From positions 930,001 through 994,000 of the forward strand of contig CAWHCD010000004.1 in NCBI GenBank assembly GCA_963828015.1: a DNA stretch of 64,000 nucleotides, given 5' to 3'. Source of the DNA: CAVPUA01 sp963828015 (GTDB taxonomy: Bacteria > Actinomycetota > Actinomycetes > Mycobacteriales > Jatrophihabitantaceae). The notes below the pieces were generated by a model. It did not search any database and was not told the origin of the DNA. It was given only the letters and a program-made list of their open reading frames with translations. A program made the translations under genes and the position numbers. The number at the start of each line of letters is the position of its first letter. The first letter of the stretch is position 1. Positions 18,905 through 28,477 of the stretch are shown here, piece by piece.

Positions 18905-20119
18905 ATGTCCTCCGTCGCCTTCGACCGCCGTTCGATCTGGTGGGTGTCGGCGCGCAGTGGGTTCACCGCAGCGCTCTCGGGCTTGGCGGTCGCGCTCGTC
19001 GTCGTCGTGCTCTGCTGGTTGCCCGACGCCGGAGTGTCGGGTCGACCGATGTCGGCCATCAAGTCGGGCATCCTGGCCTTTCTGAGCGCACACGGCGGCG
19101 GCCTGACGCTCAACGGCGTATCGGTCGATTTCGTCCCGCTCGCAATGACCATGGCCGTGGCGGTCATCGCCTGGCGGGCCGGTCGGACGTTGGCCGAGGC
19201 GGCCGCCGATCTCACCGAGCCGCGCGAACTGATGACGGCGCTGGGCGCTCAGACCGCGGCCTACGTCGGCACCTGCGCGGTGCTGGTGCCGTTCGCCACG
19301 TTAGGGACGACCCACGTGTCGCTGCCCGGCACGATCCTCGCATCGGCCGTGCTGTTCGCGTCGGTCTCGGGCTGCGCCCTGGCCAGCCGAACCGTTCTCG
19401 GGCCCCTGGTGGTGAGCGTGGCCCCACCGACGCTGATCCGCGCCGTACGCGCCAGTGCGGCGACGCTGCTGTGTTACCTGTTCGCCGGCACCCTGCTGGC
19501 GCTCGGCTCGCTGATCGTGCACGCCGACCGGGTGATGGACCTGTCGCGCCAGGTGGGTGGTGGCCTGGCCGGTTTCCCGATCCTGGTGCTGGGCGTCGTA
19601 AGCGCGCCGAACGCCGTCATCGCCGGTGCGTCCTATCTGGCCGGACCGGGTTTTGCGGTGGGGTCGGGCACGAGCGTCAACGCAATGTCGACCAGTCACG
19701 GGGTACTGCCGGCGTTTCCGCTGCTCGGCGCCGTCCCCGGCGGACATGGGGCGAACCCCCTGGTGCTCGCGTTGATGGCGCTAACGGCGGTCGCGGTGGG
19801 CGCCGTCACGGCGGTGATGGTGCGTCGATCCGGCGCGGCCGACCTCAAGAGCTGGTGCGCCGGCGTGGCCCTGAGCGCCTTGCTCACCGGACTGGCCATG
19901 GCGCTGCTGGCCTGGCTGGGCGGTGGTTCGGCCGGGCCGGGCCGCCTGCAGGTGGTGGGGGCCTCGAGCTGGCGCCTCGGGCTGGCGACCATGGCGGTGG
20001 TCGCGATCGTGGGCGAACTGGTGGTGCTGGGCTGGTGGGGCTGGCTGTGGCTCAATGAGCGCACCCGAGCGGTCGAACCGGCCGAGGCCGAGCCCGAGTT
20101 GGCCACCACCCAGAGCTAG
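18905..20119 (+). CDS. DUF6350 family polytopic membrane protein
   Basis: 404 residues from ATG 18905, with a G-rich CTGGGGG directly upstream. It has many hydrophobic helices and an acidic, Glu/Ala-rich C-terminal tail. The segment around residues 245-290 (GGGLAGFPILVLGVVSAPNA, SYLAGPGFAVGSGTSVN) is characteristic of DUF6350 proteins that lie between sucD and purN in many actinobacteria. Some relatives are annotated as cell division protein PerM; the function is not established. purN begins 26 nt downstream. The longer open frame from 18806 lacks homology in its first 33 residues. Confidence 0.87.
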   Translation: MSSVAFDRRSIWWVSARSGFTAALSGLAVALVVVVLCWLPDAGVSGRPMSAIKSGILAFLSAHGGGLTLNGVSVDFVPLAMTMAVAVIAWRAGRTLAEAAADLTEPRELMTALGAQTAAYVGTCAVLVPFATLGTTHVSLPGTILASAVLFASVSGCALASRTVLGPLVVSVAPPTLIRAVRASAATLLCYLFAGTLLALGSLIVHADRVMDLSRQVGGGLAGFPILVLGVVSAPNAVIAGASYLAGPGFAVGSGTSVNAMSTSHGVLPAFPLLGAVPGGHGANPLVLALMALTAVAVGAVTAVMVRRSGAADLKSWCAGVALSALLTGLAMALLAWLGGGSAGPGRLQVVGASSWRLGLATMAVVAIVGELVVLGWWGWLWLNERTRAVEPAEAEPELATTQS

Positions 20120-20145
20120 GAACCGCAGTAGATATCCTCGGCACT

Positions 20146-20697
20146 GTGCCCGCCCGCCTGGTCGTCCTCGCCTCCGGCAGCGGCAGCACCCTGCAGGCCC
20201 TGCTCGACGCGCAGCTACCGATCGTGGCCGCGGGCACCGATGTTCCCGACTGCCTGGCGATGCAGCGGGCGCGGGCCGGCGGTATCGAGACCTTCAGCGT
20301 CGGCTTTGCCGAGTACGCCGATCGAGGCGCCTGGAACGAGGCGCTCGCGGCGCGTGTCGCCGACTTTCAGCCCGACCTGGTCGTGCTGGCCGGCTTCATG
20401 AAGATCCTGGCCCCGTCGGTCGTGCGCCGGTTCAAGATCGTCAACACCCATCCGGCGATGCTGCCGCAGTTCCCCGGTGGACACGCCCTGCGCGATGCGC
20501 TGGCCGCGCACGTTCCCTCGACCGGGGTCACCGTTCACTGGGTGGACGAGGGTGTTGATACCGGTCCGGTCATCGTCGCGCAGGCCGTGCCCATCGAAGC
20601 CGGCGACACCGAGGACACGCTTCGCCAGCGGGTCCAGGCCGTCGAGAAACCCTTGTACGTCCAGGCAATTCGTCAACTATGTGAGGCATACCCGTGA
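20146..20697 (+). CDS. purN: Phosphoribosylglycinamide formyltransferase
   Basis: 183 residues from GTG 20146. The N-terminus VLASGSGSTLQALLD binds GAR. The folate and catalytic region is VLAGFMKILAPSVVRRF then NTHPAMLPQFPGGHA (catalytic Asn-His), and VHWVDEGVDTGPVI supplies the conserved Asp. It catalyses the third step of de novo purine synthesis using 10-formyl-THF. It overlaps purH by 4 nt (GTGA), coupling step 3 with steps 9-10. Confidence 0.97.
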   Translation: MPARLVVLASGSGSTLQALLDAQLPIVAAGTDVPDCLAMQRARAGGIETFSVGFAEYADRGAWNEALAARVADFQPDLVVLAGFMKILAPSVVRRFKIVNTHPAMLPQFPGGHALRDALAAHVPSTGVTVHWVDEGVDTGPVIVAQAVPIEAGDTEDTLRQRVQAVEKPLYVQAIRQLCEAYP

Positions 20698-22265
20698 CCC
20701 GTATTCCCGTCCGCCGGGCCCTGATCAGCGTCTACGACAAGGCCGGCCTGCCGGAGCTGGCTCGCGGGCTCAGCGCCCTCGGCGTCGAGATCGTGTCGAC
20801 CGGGTCGACGGCGGCCCACATCCGCGACGCCGGTGTGGCCGTAACGCCGGTCGATGAGGTCACCGGCTTCCCCGAGATCCTCGGCGGACGGGTCAAGACG
20901 CTGCACCCGAACGTCCACGCCGGACTGCTGGCCGACCAGAATGACGCCGCCCACCTGGCGACGGTGCAGGACCTGGGCATCGAGACCTTCCAGCTGGTCA
21001 TCGTCAACCTGTACCCCTTCCGCGAGACCCTGGCCTCGGGTGCGGCGGCGGAGGAGGTCATCGAGCAGATCGACATCGGCGGTCCGGCGATGGTGCGGGC
21101 GAGCGCCAAGAACCACGGCTCGGTGGCGGTGGTGGTCGACCCGGCCCGCTACGGCGATGTACTGGCGGCGGTGCAGGCCGGTGGTTTCGAGTTGGGCGAG
21201 CGGCAGCTGCTCTCGGCCGCGGCGTTTCGCCACACCGCGTCCTACGACATTGCCGTGGCCAGCTGGTTGGGCAGCGTCGTCGCCCCCGACGATCACATCG
21301 GGGGCGAGTCGAGTGGATTCCCCGGCTGGGTGGCGCAATCCTTCGAGCGGGCCGCGGTGCTGCGCTACGGCGAGAACCCACACCAGAACGCGGCGCTGTA
21401 CGTCACTCCCGATGGTGAGGACGGCATTGCCCACGCCGATCAGCTCGCCGGCAAGGAGATGAGCTACAACAACTACGTCGACGGCGATGCGGCCTGGCGC
21501 GCGGCCTATGACTTCGACGAGCCGTGCGTGGCGATCATCAAGCACGCCAACCCGTGCGGGATCGCGGTGGGCGCCGATATCGCCGAGGCCCATCGCAAGG
21601 CGCACGATTGCGACCCGGTCAGCGCCTACGGCGGCGTCGTCGCCAGCAACCGCCCGGTGACCGTGGAGCTGGCCGAGCAGCTGCGGACGATCTTCACCGA
21701 GGTCGTCATCGCGCCCGCCTTCGAGGACGGCGTCCTCGAGGTCTGGGCCAAGAAGAAGGACCTGCGCATCCTGATCGCGCAGCCGCGCGCGGCCGGCGCC
21801 GCCGTCGAGACCCGGCCCGTGTCGGGTGGGTTGCTGGTACAGACCGCTGACCGCATCGATGCCCCGGGCGATCATCCGGCCAACTGGACGCTGGCCACCG
21901 GCGAGGCCGCCGACGCGGCCACCCTGTCCGACCTGGCCTTCGCCTGGCGGGCCATCCGGGCGGCCAAGTCCAACGCCATCCTGCTCGCGAACGACGGCGC
22001 CTCGGTCGGCATCGGCATGGGCCAGGTCAACCGGGTCGACTCGTGCCGGTTGGCGATCTCGCGGGCCGGTGATCGGGCCCGGGGTTCGGTAGCCGCCTCC
22101 GATGCGTTCTTCCCGTTCGCCGACGGAGCCCAACTGTTGCTCGACGCCGGAGTTCGGGCCATCGTGCAGCCCGGGGGCTCGATTCATGACGATGAGACCA
22201 TCGCCGCCGCGCAGGCCGCCGGAGTGACCATGTACTTCACCGGTACTCGGCACTTCGCGCACTGA
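20694..22265 (+). CDS. purH: Bifunctional AICAR formyltransferase / IMP cyclohydrolase
   Basis: 523 residues from GTG 20694. The IMP cyclohydrolase (MGS-like) domain covers residues 1 to about 195 (ALISVYDKAGLPELARGL; GGRVKTLHPNVHAGLL). The AICARFT domain spans about 200-523, with RYGENPHQNAALY, KHANPCGIAVG and the C-terminal FFPFADGAQLLLDAGVRAI. It performs the last two steps of IMP synthesis. It is coupled to purN, and folD, which supplies formyl-THF precursors, follows 48 nt later: a compact purine/one-carbon cluster. Confidence 0.98.
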   Translation: MTRIPVRRALISVYDKAGLPELARGLSALGVEIVSTGSTAAHIRDAGVAVTPVDEVTGFPEILGGRVKTLHPNVHAGLLADQNDAAHLATVQDLGIETFQLVIVNLYPFRETLASGAAAEEVIEQIDIGGPAMVRASAKNHGSVAVVVDPARYGDVLAAVQAGGFELGERQLLSAAAFRHTASYDIAVASWLGSVVAPDDHIGGESSGFPGWVAQSFERAAVLRYGENPHQNAALYVTPDGEDGIAHADQLAGKEMSYNNYVDGDAAWRAAYDFDEPCVAIIKHANPCGIAVGADIAEAHRKAHDCDPVSAYGGVVASNRPVTVELAEQLRTIFTEVVIAPAFEDGVLEVWAKKKDLRILIAQPRAAGAAVETRPVSGGLLVQTADRIDAPGDHPANWTLATGEAADAATLSDLAFAWRAIRAAKSNAILLANDGASVGIGMGQVNRVDSCRLAISRAGDRARGSVAASDAFFPFADGAQLLLDAGVRAIVQPGGSIHDDETIAAAQAAGVTMYFTGTRHFAH

Positions 22266-22313
22266 ACTGGCGCAAATGGTGGTCACAGGGCCTGGCTGGC
22301 AGGATCGGCAAGC

Positions 22314-23444
22314 GTGACCGCGACGATTCTGGACGGCAAGGCCACGCTGGCGTCGATCAAGGGCGAGCTGCTCGTGCGCATCGCCGCGCTGCGGGAGCGC
22401 GGGATCGTTCCCGGCCTGGGCACCGTGCTCGTCGGTGATGATCCCGGCAGCGCCTGGTACGTCGCGGCCAAGCACAAGGACTGCGCCGAGGTGGGTATCG
22501 CCAGCATCCGCCGTGAGCTGCCCGCCGACGCGACCCAGGCCGAGGTCGAAGCCGTCGTGGACGAGCTCAACGCCGACCCGGCCTGCACCGGCTACATCGT
22601 CCAGTTGCCCCTGCCCCGCGGATTGGACGAGTTCGCGGTGCTCTCGCGGGTCGACCCGGCCAAGGACGTCGACGGGTTGCACCCGATGAACCTCGGCAAG
22701 TTGGTGCTCAACGAACCGGCGCCGATTCCCTGCACGCCGTACGGGATCGTCGAGCTGTTGCGCCGCTTCGGAGTGCCTATCGCGGGCGCCGAGGTGGTAG
22801 TCGTCGGTCGCGGGATCACCGTCGGCCGGCCCCTGGGTCTGTTGCTGACCCGGCGCAGCGAGAACGCCACCGTCACCTTGTGCCACACCGGTACGCGCGA
22901 TCTGGCCGGGCATGTGGCCCGGGCCGACATCGTGATCGCCGCCGCGGGCGTGCCCGGGCTGATCACCGCATCGATGCTCAAGTCCGGCGCTGCGGTGCTC
23001 GACGTCGGGGTCAGCCGGGTCGACGGCAAGATAGCCGGCGATGTCGCGGCCGACGTGATCGAGGTGGCCGGCTTTCTCGCGCCCAACCCGGGCGGGGTGG
23101 GGCCGATGACCCGGGCCATGCTGCTGACCAACGTGGTCGAGGCCGCCGAACGCGGCCGGTCCTTGATGACCTTCGCCCGGACCGTGCGCGCGGAGTTGCC
23201 CTTCGCTGCGGTGCTGCTGGTCGTCTGCATCGGCATGTTCGAGCTGCTGATGTTCCCCGCTCACTGGCTTCGGGGAGTCCTCGTCGTCGCGGCCGGGTTC
23301 GGCGTGGGCGCGGTGCTCCGCATGGTGTTGCCCGAGGAATGGGCCGGCCTGCTCAAGGTCCGCCGCCGGGCCTTCGATGTTGCGTGTTTCGGCACCGTTT
23401 GCGTGCTCGGGGTCATATTCGGAGTCCTGGTTCCTCGGGCATGA
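22314..23444 (+). CDS. folD: FolD methylene-THF dehydrogenase/cyclohydrolase fused in frame to a DUF3017 membrane domain
   Basis: 376 residues. Residues 1 to about 284 are FolD: YVAAKHKDC holds the catalytic Tyr and Lys, QLPLPRGLD and KDVDGLHPMN follow, then VVGRGITVGRPLG for NADP. Residues about 285-376 have three membrane helices (LPFAAVLLVVCIGMFELLMF; LRGVLVVAAGFGVGAVLRMV; DVACFGTVCVLGVIFGVLV) matching DUF3017, normally a separate small gene right after folD. At the junction (23163-23169, TTGATGA) the other frame has a TGA overlapping an ATG. One inserted T could therefore have turned two overlapping genes into an artificial fusion. Confidence 0.9.
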   Translation: MTATILDGKATLASIKGELLVRIAALRERGIVPGLGTVLVGDDPGSAWYVAAKHKDCAEVGIASIRRELPADATQAEVEAVVDELNADPACTGYIVQLPLPRGLDEFAVLSRVDPAKDVDGLHPMNLGKLVLNEPAPIPCTPYGIVELLRRFGVPIAGAEVVVVGRGITVGRPLGLLLTRRSENATVTLCHTGTRDLAGHVARADIVIAAAGVPGLITASMLKSGAAVLDVGVSRVDGKIAGDVAADVIEVAGFLAPNPGGVGPMTRAMLLTNVVEAAERGRSLMTFARTVRAELPFAAVLLVVCIGMFELLMFPAHWLRGVLVVAAGFGVGAVLRMVLPEEWAGLLKVRRRAFDVACFGTVCVLGVIFGVLVPRA

Positions 23445-23508
23445 TGCCGAGGGACTAGCCTCGCTGGCTGGAACTCATATCGATTCGTCGGGCCCTCAGG
23501 AGAGCGCA

Positions 23509-24474
<966 letters not shown>

Positions 24475-24613
24475 GGGGAGCGGTCGGGCGACGTCGTAAG
24501 GGGGCGCCGCCGGCCGAGATGCCAAGCTTGGGATGTCTGGGCCGTTTGACACCCATCCGCGAGAGTAGTTCAGTTGTCGGCGTGATCTAGGCCACTCTCG
24601 AGGATGGTCCGCC

Positions 24614-26734
24614 ATGGCGCAGCCGCTGGTTCCCGCGCAAGCTTCGATCACCCGGCTCTGGCGTCGAGAGCTGCACCACTACCCGAGCAACTCGACCCGT
24701 CTGCTCAGTCTCGGCATCGTGGTGCTCACGACGATCGTGCTCTATTACCAGTTCTATCTGGCGGGGGCGGTGGCCGCCGGCACGAACGGCCAGAACGGGA
24801 TCATCCCCGACCTCGACATGTCCTTCGTCTACTACGTAAACATCACCGTGATCGGGTACCTGCTCGGCGCGCTCGGCTCCATCGCCGGCGGGCTGTCCGA
24901 TCGCTACGGGCGGGCCAACATCGTCACCGGCGGGCTGCTGATCACCGGCTTGCTGTGCCTGGTCGGCATTCCGAACGTCCACGGCAAGCTCGCGTTCGGC
25001 ATCCTCTTCGTCGCGATCGGAGCGGTGGAGGGCGTGATCCTGGTGGCCACACCGGCCCTGGTGCGTGACTTCAGCCCGCAGCTGGGCCGGGCTTCGGCAA
25101 TGGGCTTCTGGACGCTGGGCCCGGTACTGGGCAGCCTGGTCGTGAGCATCGCGGTCAGCAGTTCCAGTGACTCGCGACCCTGGCGTGACCAGTACGTGCT
25201 GTGCGGCGCGGTCGGGCTCGTGGTGTTCGTGATCGCGTTGTTCGGGCTGCGCGAACTCGCCCCGGAGTTGCGCGATCAGTTGATGGTCAGCCGCCGCGAG
25301 CAGGCCCTCATCGAGGCGCGGGCCAAGGGCATCGACATCGAGGCCGGGCTGCGCCACCCGTGGCGGCAGATGCTCAAGGTCGACATCATCGGTTCGGCCT
25401 TCGCGATCAGCTTCTTCCTGATCATCTACTACCTGGCCGTCGGCTTCTTCCCGGTCTACTTCGTCACGGTCTTCCACTACACGCAGCGCGGGGCGAACGG
25501 GCTGGGCAACTGGTTCTGGGCGTTCAACGCGGCGGCGCTCGTGATCGTCGGCTTCCTGTCCGATCTGGTTCGTGTGCGCAAGCCGTTCATGGTGATCGGG
25601 GCGGTGGGGGCGATCATCTCGACGTCGATCTTTGCGCTGCGGGCCACGCATCCGAGCACCAGTCACACCACGTTCGTACTGCTGCTCAGCTTCATCGCGG
25701 TCTCACTCGGGGTGGCCTACGCGCCGTGGATGGCCGGCTTCACCGAGACCGTCGAACGGCGCAACCCGGCCCTGACGGCGACCGGACTTTCCATCTGGGG
25801 TCTGATCATCCGGGTCGTCATCGCGTTGTCGATCTTCTTCGTGCCGCACGTCGTCACGACGGTCACCACCCTGGTCGACCACGGCGGCGCGGTGCGCGAG
25901 CTCGCGGCCGGGCAGGATCCCAACCTGAGCGCCAGCCAGAACGCGACCGTGAAGGCGGTGGCGGCCGACCCGACGATCGTGGCCAAGACGCAGGCGGCGA
26001 GCACGAAATATGCCACCGAGCTGGCGACGGCCCAGAAGATCGATCCGACGACGAGGGCGGCCCTCGCAGCCAATCCGAGCGATCAGGCCAGCCAGATCAA
26101 GGCCGCGAGCGAGATCTCGGGCGTCTCGGTGGCCGACGTCACGACGATCGCGACGCTGCAGGCCACCAGTGGAACGGCACTCGCCGCCGGGCAGGCGCTG
26201 GATTCCGCGACCGCGGTCGGGTTGCTGGCCAACCCGACCGATCCGGTGCTGGGGGCCAAGGCGGTGGGTGAGGTCGTGACCAAGCTCGGCGTCACGCCGG
26301 CCGCCGCCCAGGCGGCCCTGCTGCAACTGGCCCAGATCCCGGTGGCCCAGCTGCTGGTCGTGCAGGCCAGCGGCGCCCAGGTGCAGGCCGCGAGCAAGGA
26401 ACTCACCGCTCTCGCCAGCGCCCAGGCCGCCGATCCGGCCGCCTTCACGCTGCTCTCGACGTATGGCAGCTCGTTACAGGACCCGAAGGTGCAGGCGAGT
26501 CTGACCTACCTGCAGCAGGAGGGGCCGGGCGTGGTCAAGGCCCAGCATGATTCGCCCAAGCAGTGGCAGAAGTACTTCTGGATCGCCGTCGGCGGTCAGG
26601 TGCTCTTCATCCCGCTCATCTTCTTGATGGCCGGGTTCTGGGATCCGCGGGCGGCCCGTCGCCGCGCGCAGGAGCACGATCAGCTCGTCAACGCCGAACT
26701 GGCCCGCCTGTCCGCCTCCACGCCGGTTGCCTAG
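24614..26734 (+). CDS. MFS transporter with a ~225-residue Ala-rich extracytoplasmic insert
   Basis: 706 residues from ATG 24614. The first 420 residues are a standard major facilitator with the loop 2-3 signature GGLSDRYGRANIV and about 11 helices. Between helix 11 and the last helix (residues about 422-648) lies an Ala/Thr/Gln-rich, probably helical insert with an internal repeat (LAANPSDQASQIKAASEISG versus LLANPTDPVLGAKAVGEVVT). The final helix is about 650-668, followed by a charged tail with RRRAQEHDQ. Topology would place the insert outside the membrane. The transported substrate is unknown. It overlaps the convergent DUF885 gene at the stop. Confidence 0.88.
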   Translation: MAQPLVPAQASITRLWRRELHHYPSNSTRLLSLGIVVLTTIVLYYQFYLAGAVAAGTNGQNGIIPDLDMSFVYYVNITVIGYLLGALGSIAGGLSDRYGRANIVTGGLLITGLLCLVGIPNVHGKLAFGILFVAIGAVEGVILVATPALVRDFSPQLGRASAMGFWTLGPVLGSLVVSIAVSSSSDSRPWRDQYVLCGAVGLVVFVIALFGLRELAPELRDQLMVSRREQALIEARAKGIDIEAGLRHPWRQMLKVDIIGSAFAISFFLIIYYLAVGFFPVYFVTVFHYTQRGANGLGNWFWAFNAAALVIVGFLSDLVRVRKPFMVIGAVGAIISTSIFALRATHPSTSHTTFVLLLSFIAVSLGVAYAPWMAGFTETVERRNPALTATGLSIWGLIIRVVIALSIFFVPHVVTTVTTLVDHGGAVRELAAGQDPNLSASQNATVKAVAADPTIVAKTQAASTKYATELATAQKIDPTTRAALAANPSDQASQIKAASEISGVSVADVTTIATLQATSGTALAAGQALDSATAVGLLANPTDPVLGAKAVGEVVTKLGVTPAAAQAALLQLAQIPVAQLLVVQASGAQVQAASKELTALASAQAADPAAFTLLSTYGSSLQDPKVQASLTYLQQEGPGVVKAQHDSPKQWQKYFWIAVGGQVLFIPLIFLMAGFWDPRAARRRAQEHDQLVNAELARLSASTPVA

Positions 26735-28392
26735 TCGAACTCGCCGAGGACGGCCTGGCGCAGGACGTCCAGTCCGACCGATCCGATATCGAGCGCCCGA
26801 CGGTGAAACGCGGCCAGTTCGAAGGCCGCGCCCTCGCGCTGGCGCGCATCCTCGCGCAGTTGCAGCCACAGGCGCTCGCCGATCTTGTACGAGGGGGCCT
26901 GCCCGGGCCAGCCGAGATAGCGTTCGAGCTCGAACCGGCGGACCTTCTCACTGAGCCCGCAGTAGGTCCCGAAGAAGGCCCACGCCTTGTCCCACGTCCA
27001 TTCCCCGCCGCCGGCTTCGGCGGGCGCGGCGAAGCCGCAGTGAAAGCCGATGTCGATCACCACGCGGGCCGCGCGCATGGCCTGCCCGTCGAGCATCCCC
27101 AGGTAGTCGCCCGGGTCGTCGAGGTAGCCCAGGTCGGCCATGAGCAGCTCGGCGTAGAGGGCCCAGCCCTCGCCGTGACCGGAAACCCAGGAGGCCAGCC
27201 GGCGCCAGCGGTTGAGCAGCTCGCTGCGGTACACGGTCTGCCCGATCTGCAGGTGATGGCCCGGGACGCCCTCGTGGTAGACCGTGGTCAGTTCCCGCCA
27301 CGTGGTGAACTCGTTCTCCCCTGGCGGCACTGACCACCACATCGTGCCCGGGCGGCTGAAGTCCTCGGACGGGCCGGTGTAGTAGATGACGCCGGTGCCC
27401 GAGGGCGCGATGCGGCAATCCAGTCGTCGCACCGGCTCGGGGATGTCGAAGTGCCCCCCGGACAGCGCGTGCACGGCGGCGTCGGACTTGGCCTGCATCC
27501 AGTCGACGAGCTCCGCGCGGCTGCCCAGTCGCCGGGCCGGGTCGGCATCGAGCAGCTGCTTGGCCTCGGCCACCGACGCGCCGGGCCGTACCCGATGGGC
27601 GGTCTCGAGCATCTTCGCGCGCAGCCGTCCGAGCTCGGCCTGGCCCCATTCGTAGGTCTCCTCGAGATCGACCTCGGCGCCCAGGAACGACCGTGACTGC
27701 AGGACGTACTCCTCCCGCCCGACCGCGTCGGCGCTCGGTGCGACGGGCAGCAACTCCTCGCGCAGGGCGCCGGCCAGCTCTGCGTAGGCATTCGCGGCCT
27801 CGTTGACGGCCCGTTCGAGGTCGCTGCGCAGCGCCGGCGCGAGAGCGGGCGCCGAATCGAGCAGTTGGCCGAAGCTGCCTTCGGGCGAGCCGGCCCGCAG
27901 CGACTGGGTGATGCCCGCCTGTACCTGGCGGACCGCGCTGACCCGGCCCCGGGCGCAGGCCTGGCGCAGCGAGGCCAGGTAGCCCTGGAGCGCATCCGGG
28001 AGCTTGCTCAGCCGGGTCGCGATCGTCGCCCAGTCCTCCGGGGTGCGCTTGGCCATCAGATCAACCGTGTCGCGCAGGTTCTGCACCGGGGAGTCGATGT
28101 TGTTCAGCGAGGCCTCCTCGACCCCTCGCTCCCGCAGCGCTTCGGCGACCCCGAGTTCTTCGCGCAGAGCGGCGACGGTAATGCGGTCATTGGCGTCACG
28201 CGGTTGGACGGTGTCCAGCGCGGCCAGGGTGCGGCGGCGAAGCAGTGAGCGCTGCTCCAGGCCGTCCGGTGACAGATCGGGTAGTTGCTCTTCGTAGCCG
28301 CCGATGCCCCAGTAGGTGGCCAGCAACGGGTCGAGGGCGGCCATCTCGGCCAGGTAGGAGTCGGCGAGGCGGTCGACGTCACTATCGGTCAT
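26731..28392 (-). CDS. DUF885 family metallopeptidase-like protein
   Basis: 553 residues from ATG 28392. The N-terminus (DSYLAEMAALDPLLATYWGI) and the zinc motif TVYHEGVPGHHLQIGQ (about residue 385, an HExxxHH-like arrangement) are those of DUF885 proteins, a gluzincin-like group. RYLGWPGQAPSYKIGERLWL near residue 505 is the conserved C-terminal segment. There is no signal peptide, so it is probably cytoplasmic. Relatives are annotated as putative carboxypeptidases; no substrate is established. Divergent from icd with 85 nt between the starts. Confidence 0.9.
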   Translation of the reverse strand: MTDSDVDRLADSYLAEMAALDPLLATYWGIGGYEEQLPDLSPDGLEQRSLLRRRTLAALDTVQPRDANDRITVAALREELGVAEALRERGVEEASLNNIDSPVQNLRDTVDLMAKRTPEDWATIATRLSKLPDALQGYLASLRQACARGRVSAVRQVQAGITQSLRAGSPEGSFGQLLDSAPALAPALRSDLERAVNEAANAYAELAGALREELLPVAPSADAVGREEYVLQSRSFLGAEVDLEETYEWGQAELGRLRAKMLETAHRVRPGASVAEAKQLLDADPARRLGSRAELVDWMQAKSDAAVHALSGGHFDIPEPVRRLDCRIAPSGTGVIYYTGPSEDFSRPGTMWWSVPPGENEFTTWRELTTVYHEGVPGHHLQIGQTVYRSELLNRWRRLASWVSGHGEGWALYAELLMADLGYLDDPGDYLGMLDGQAMRAARVVIDIGFHCGFAAPAEAGGGEWTWDKAWAFFGTYCGLSEKVRRFELERYLGWPGQAPSYKIGERLWLQLREDARQREGAAFELAAFHRRALDIGSVGLDVLRQAVLGEFD

Positions 28393-28477
28393 GTACTGAC
28401 CCTAGAACGGGCTCCGGAAGCGGCACGAGATATCTTGAGACCAAGAGAATCCGTACAGGTGCTGGAGGCAGCTCGAG

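Noticed and set aside
20673..23264. An 863-codon open frame antisense to purH and folD
   Set aside because: It mirrors the codon positions of two well-recognised genes on the other strand. Long antisense frames are expected in very GC-rich DNA, and its composition (repeated Gly/Arg/His/Asp) matches no family.
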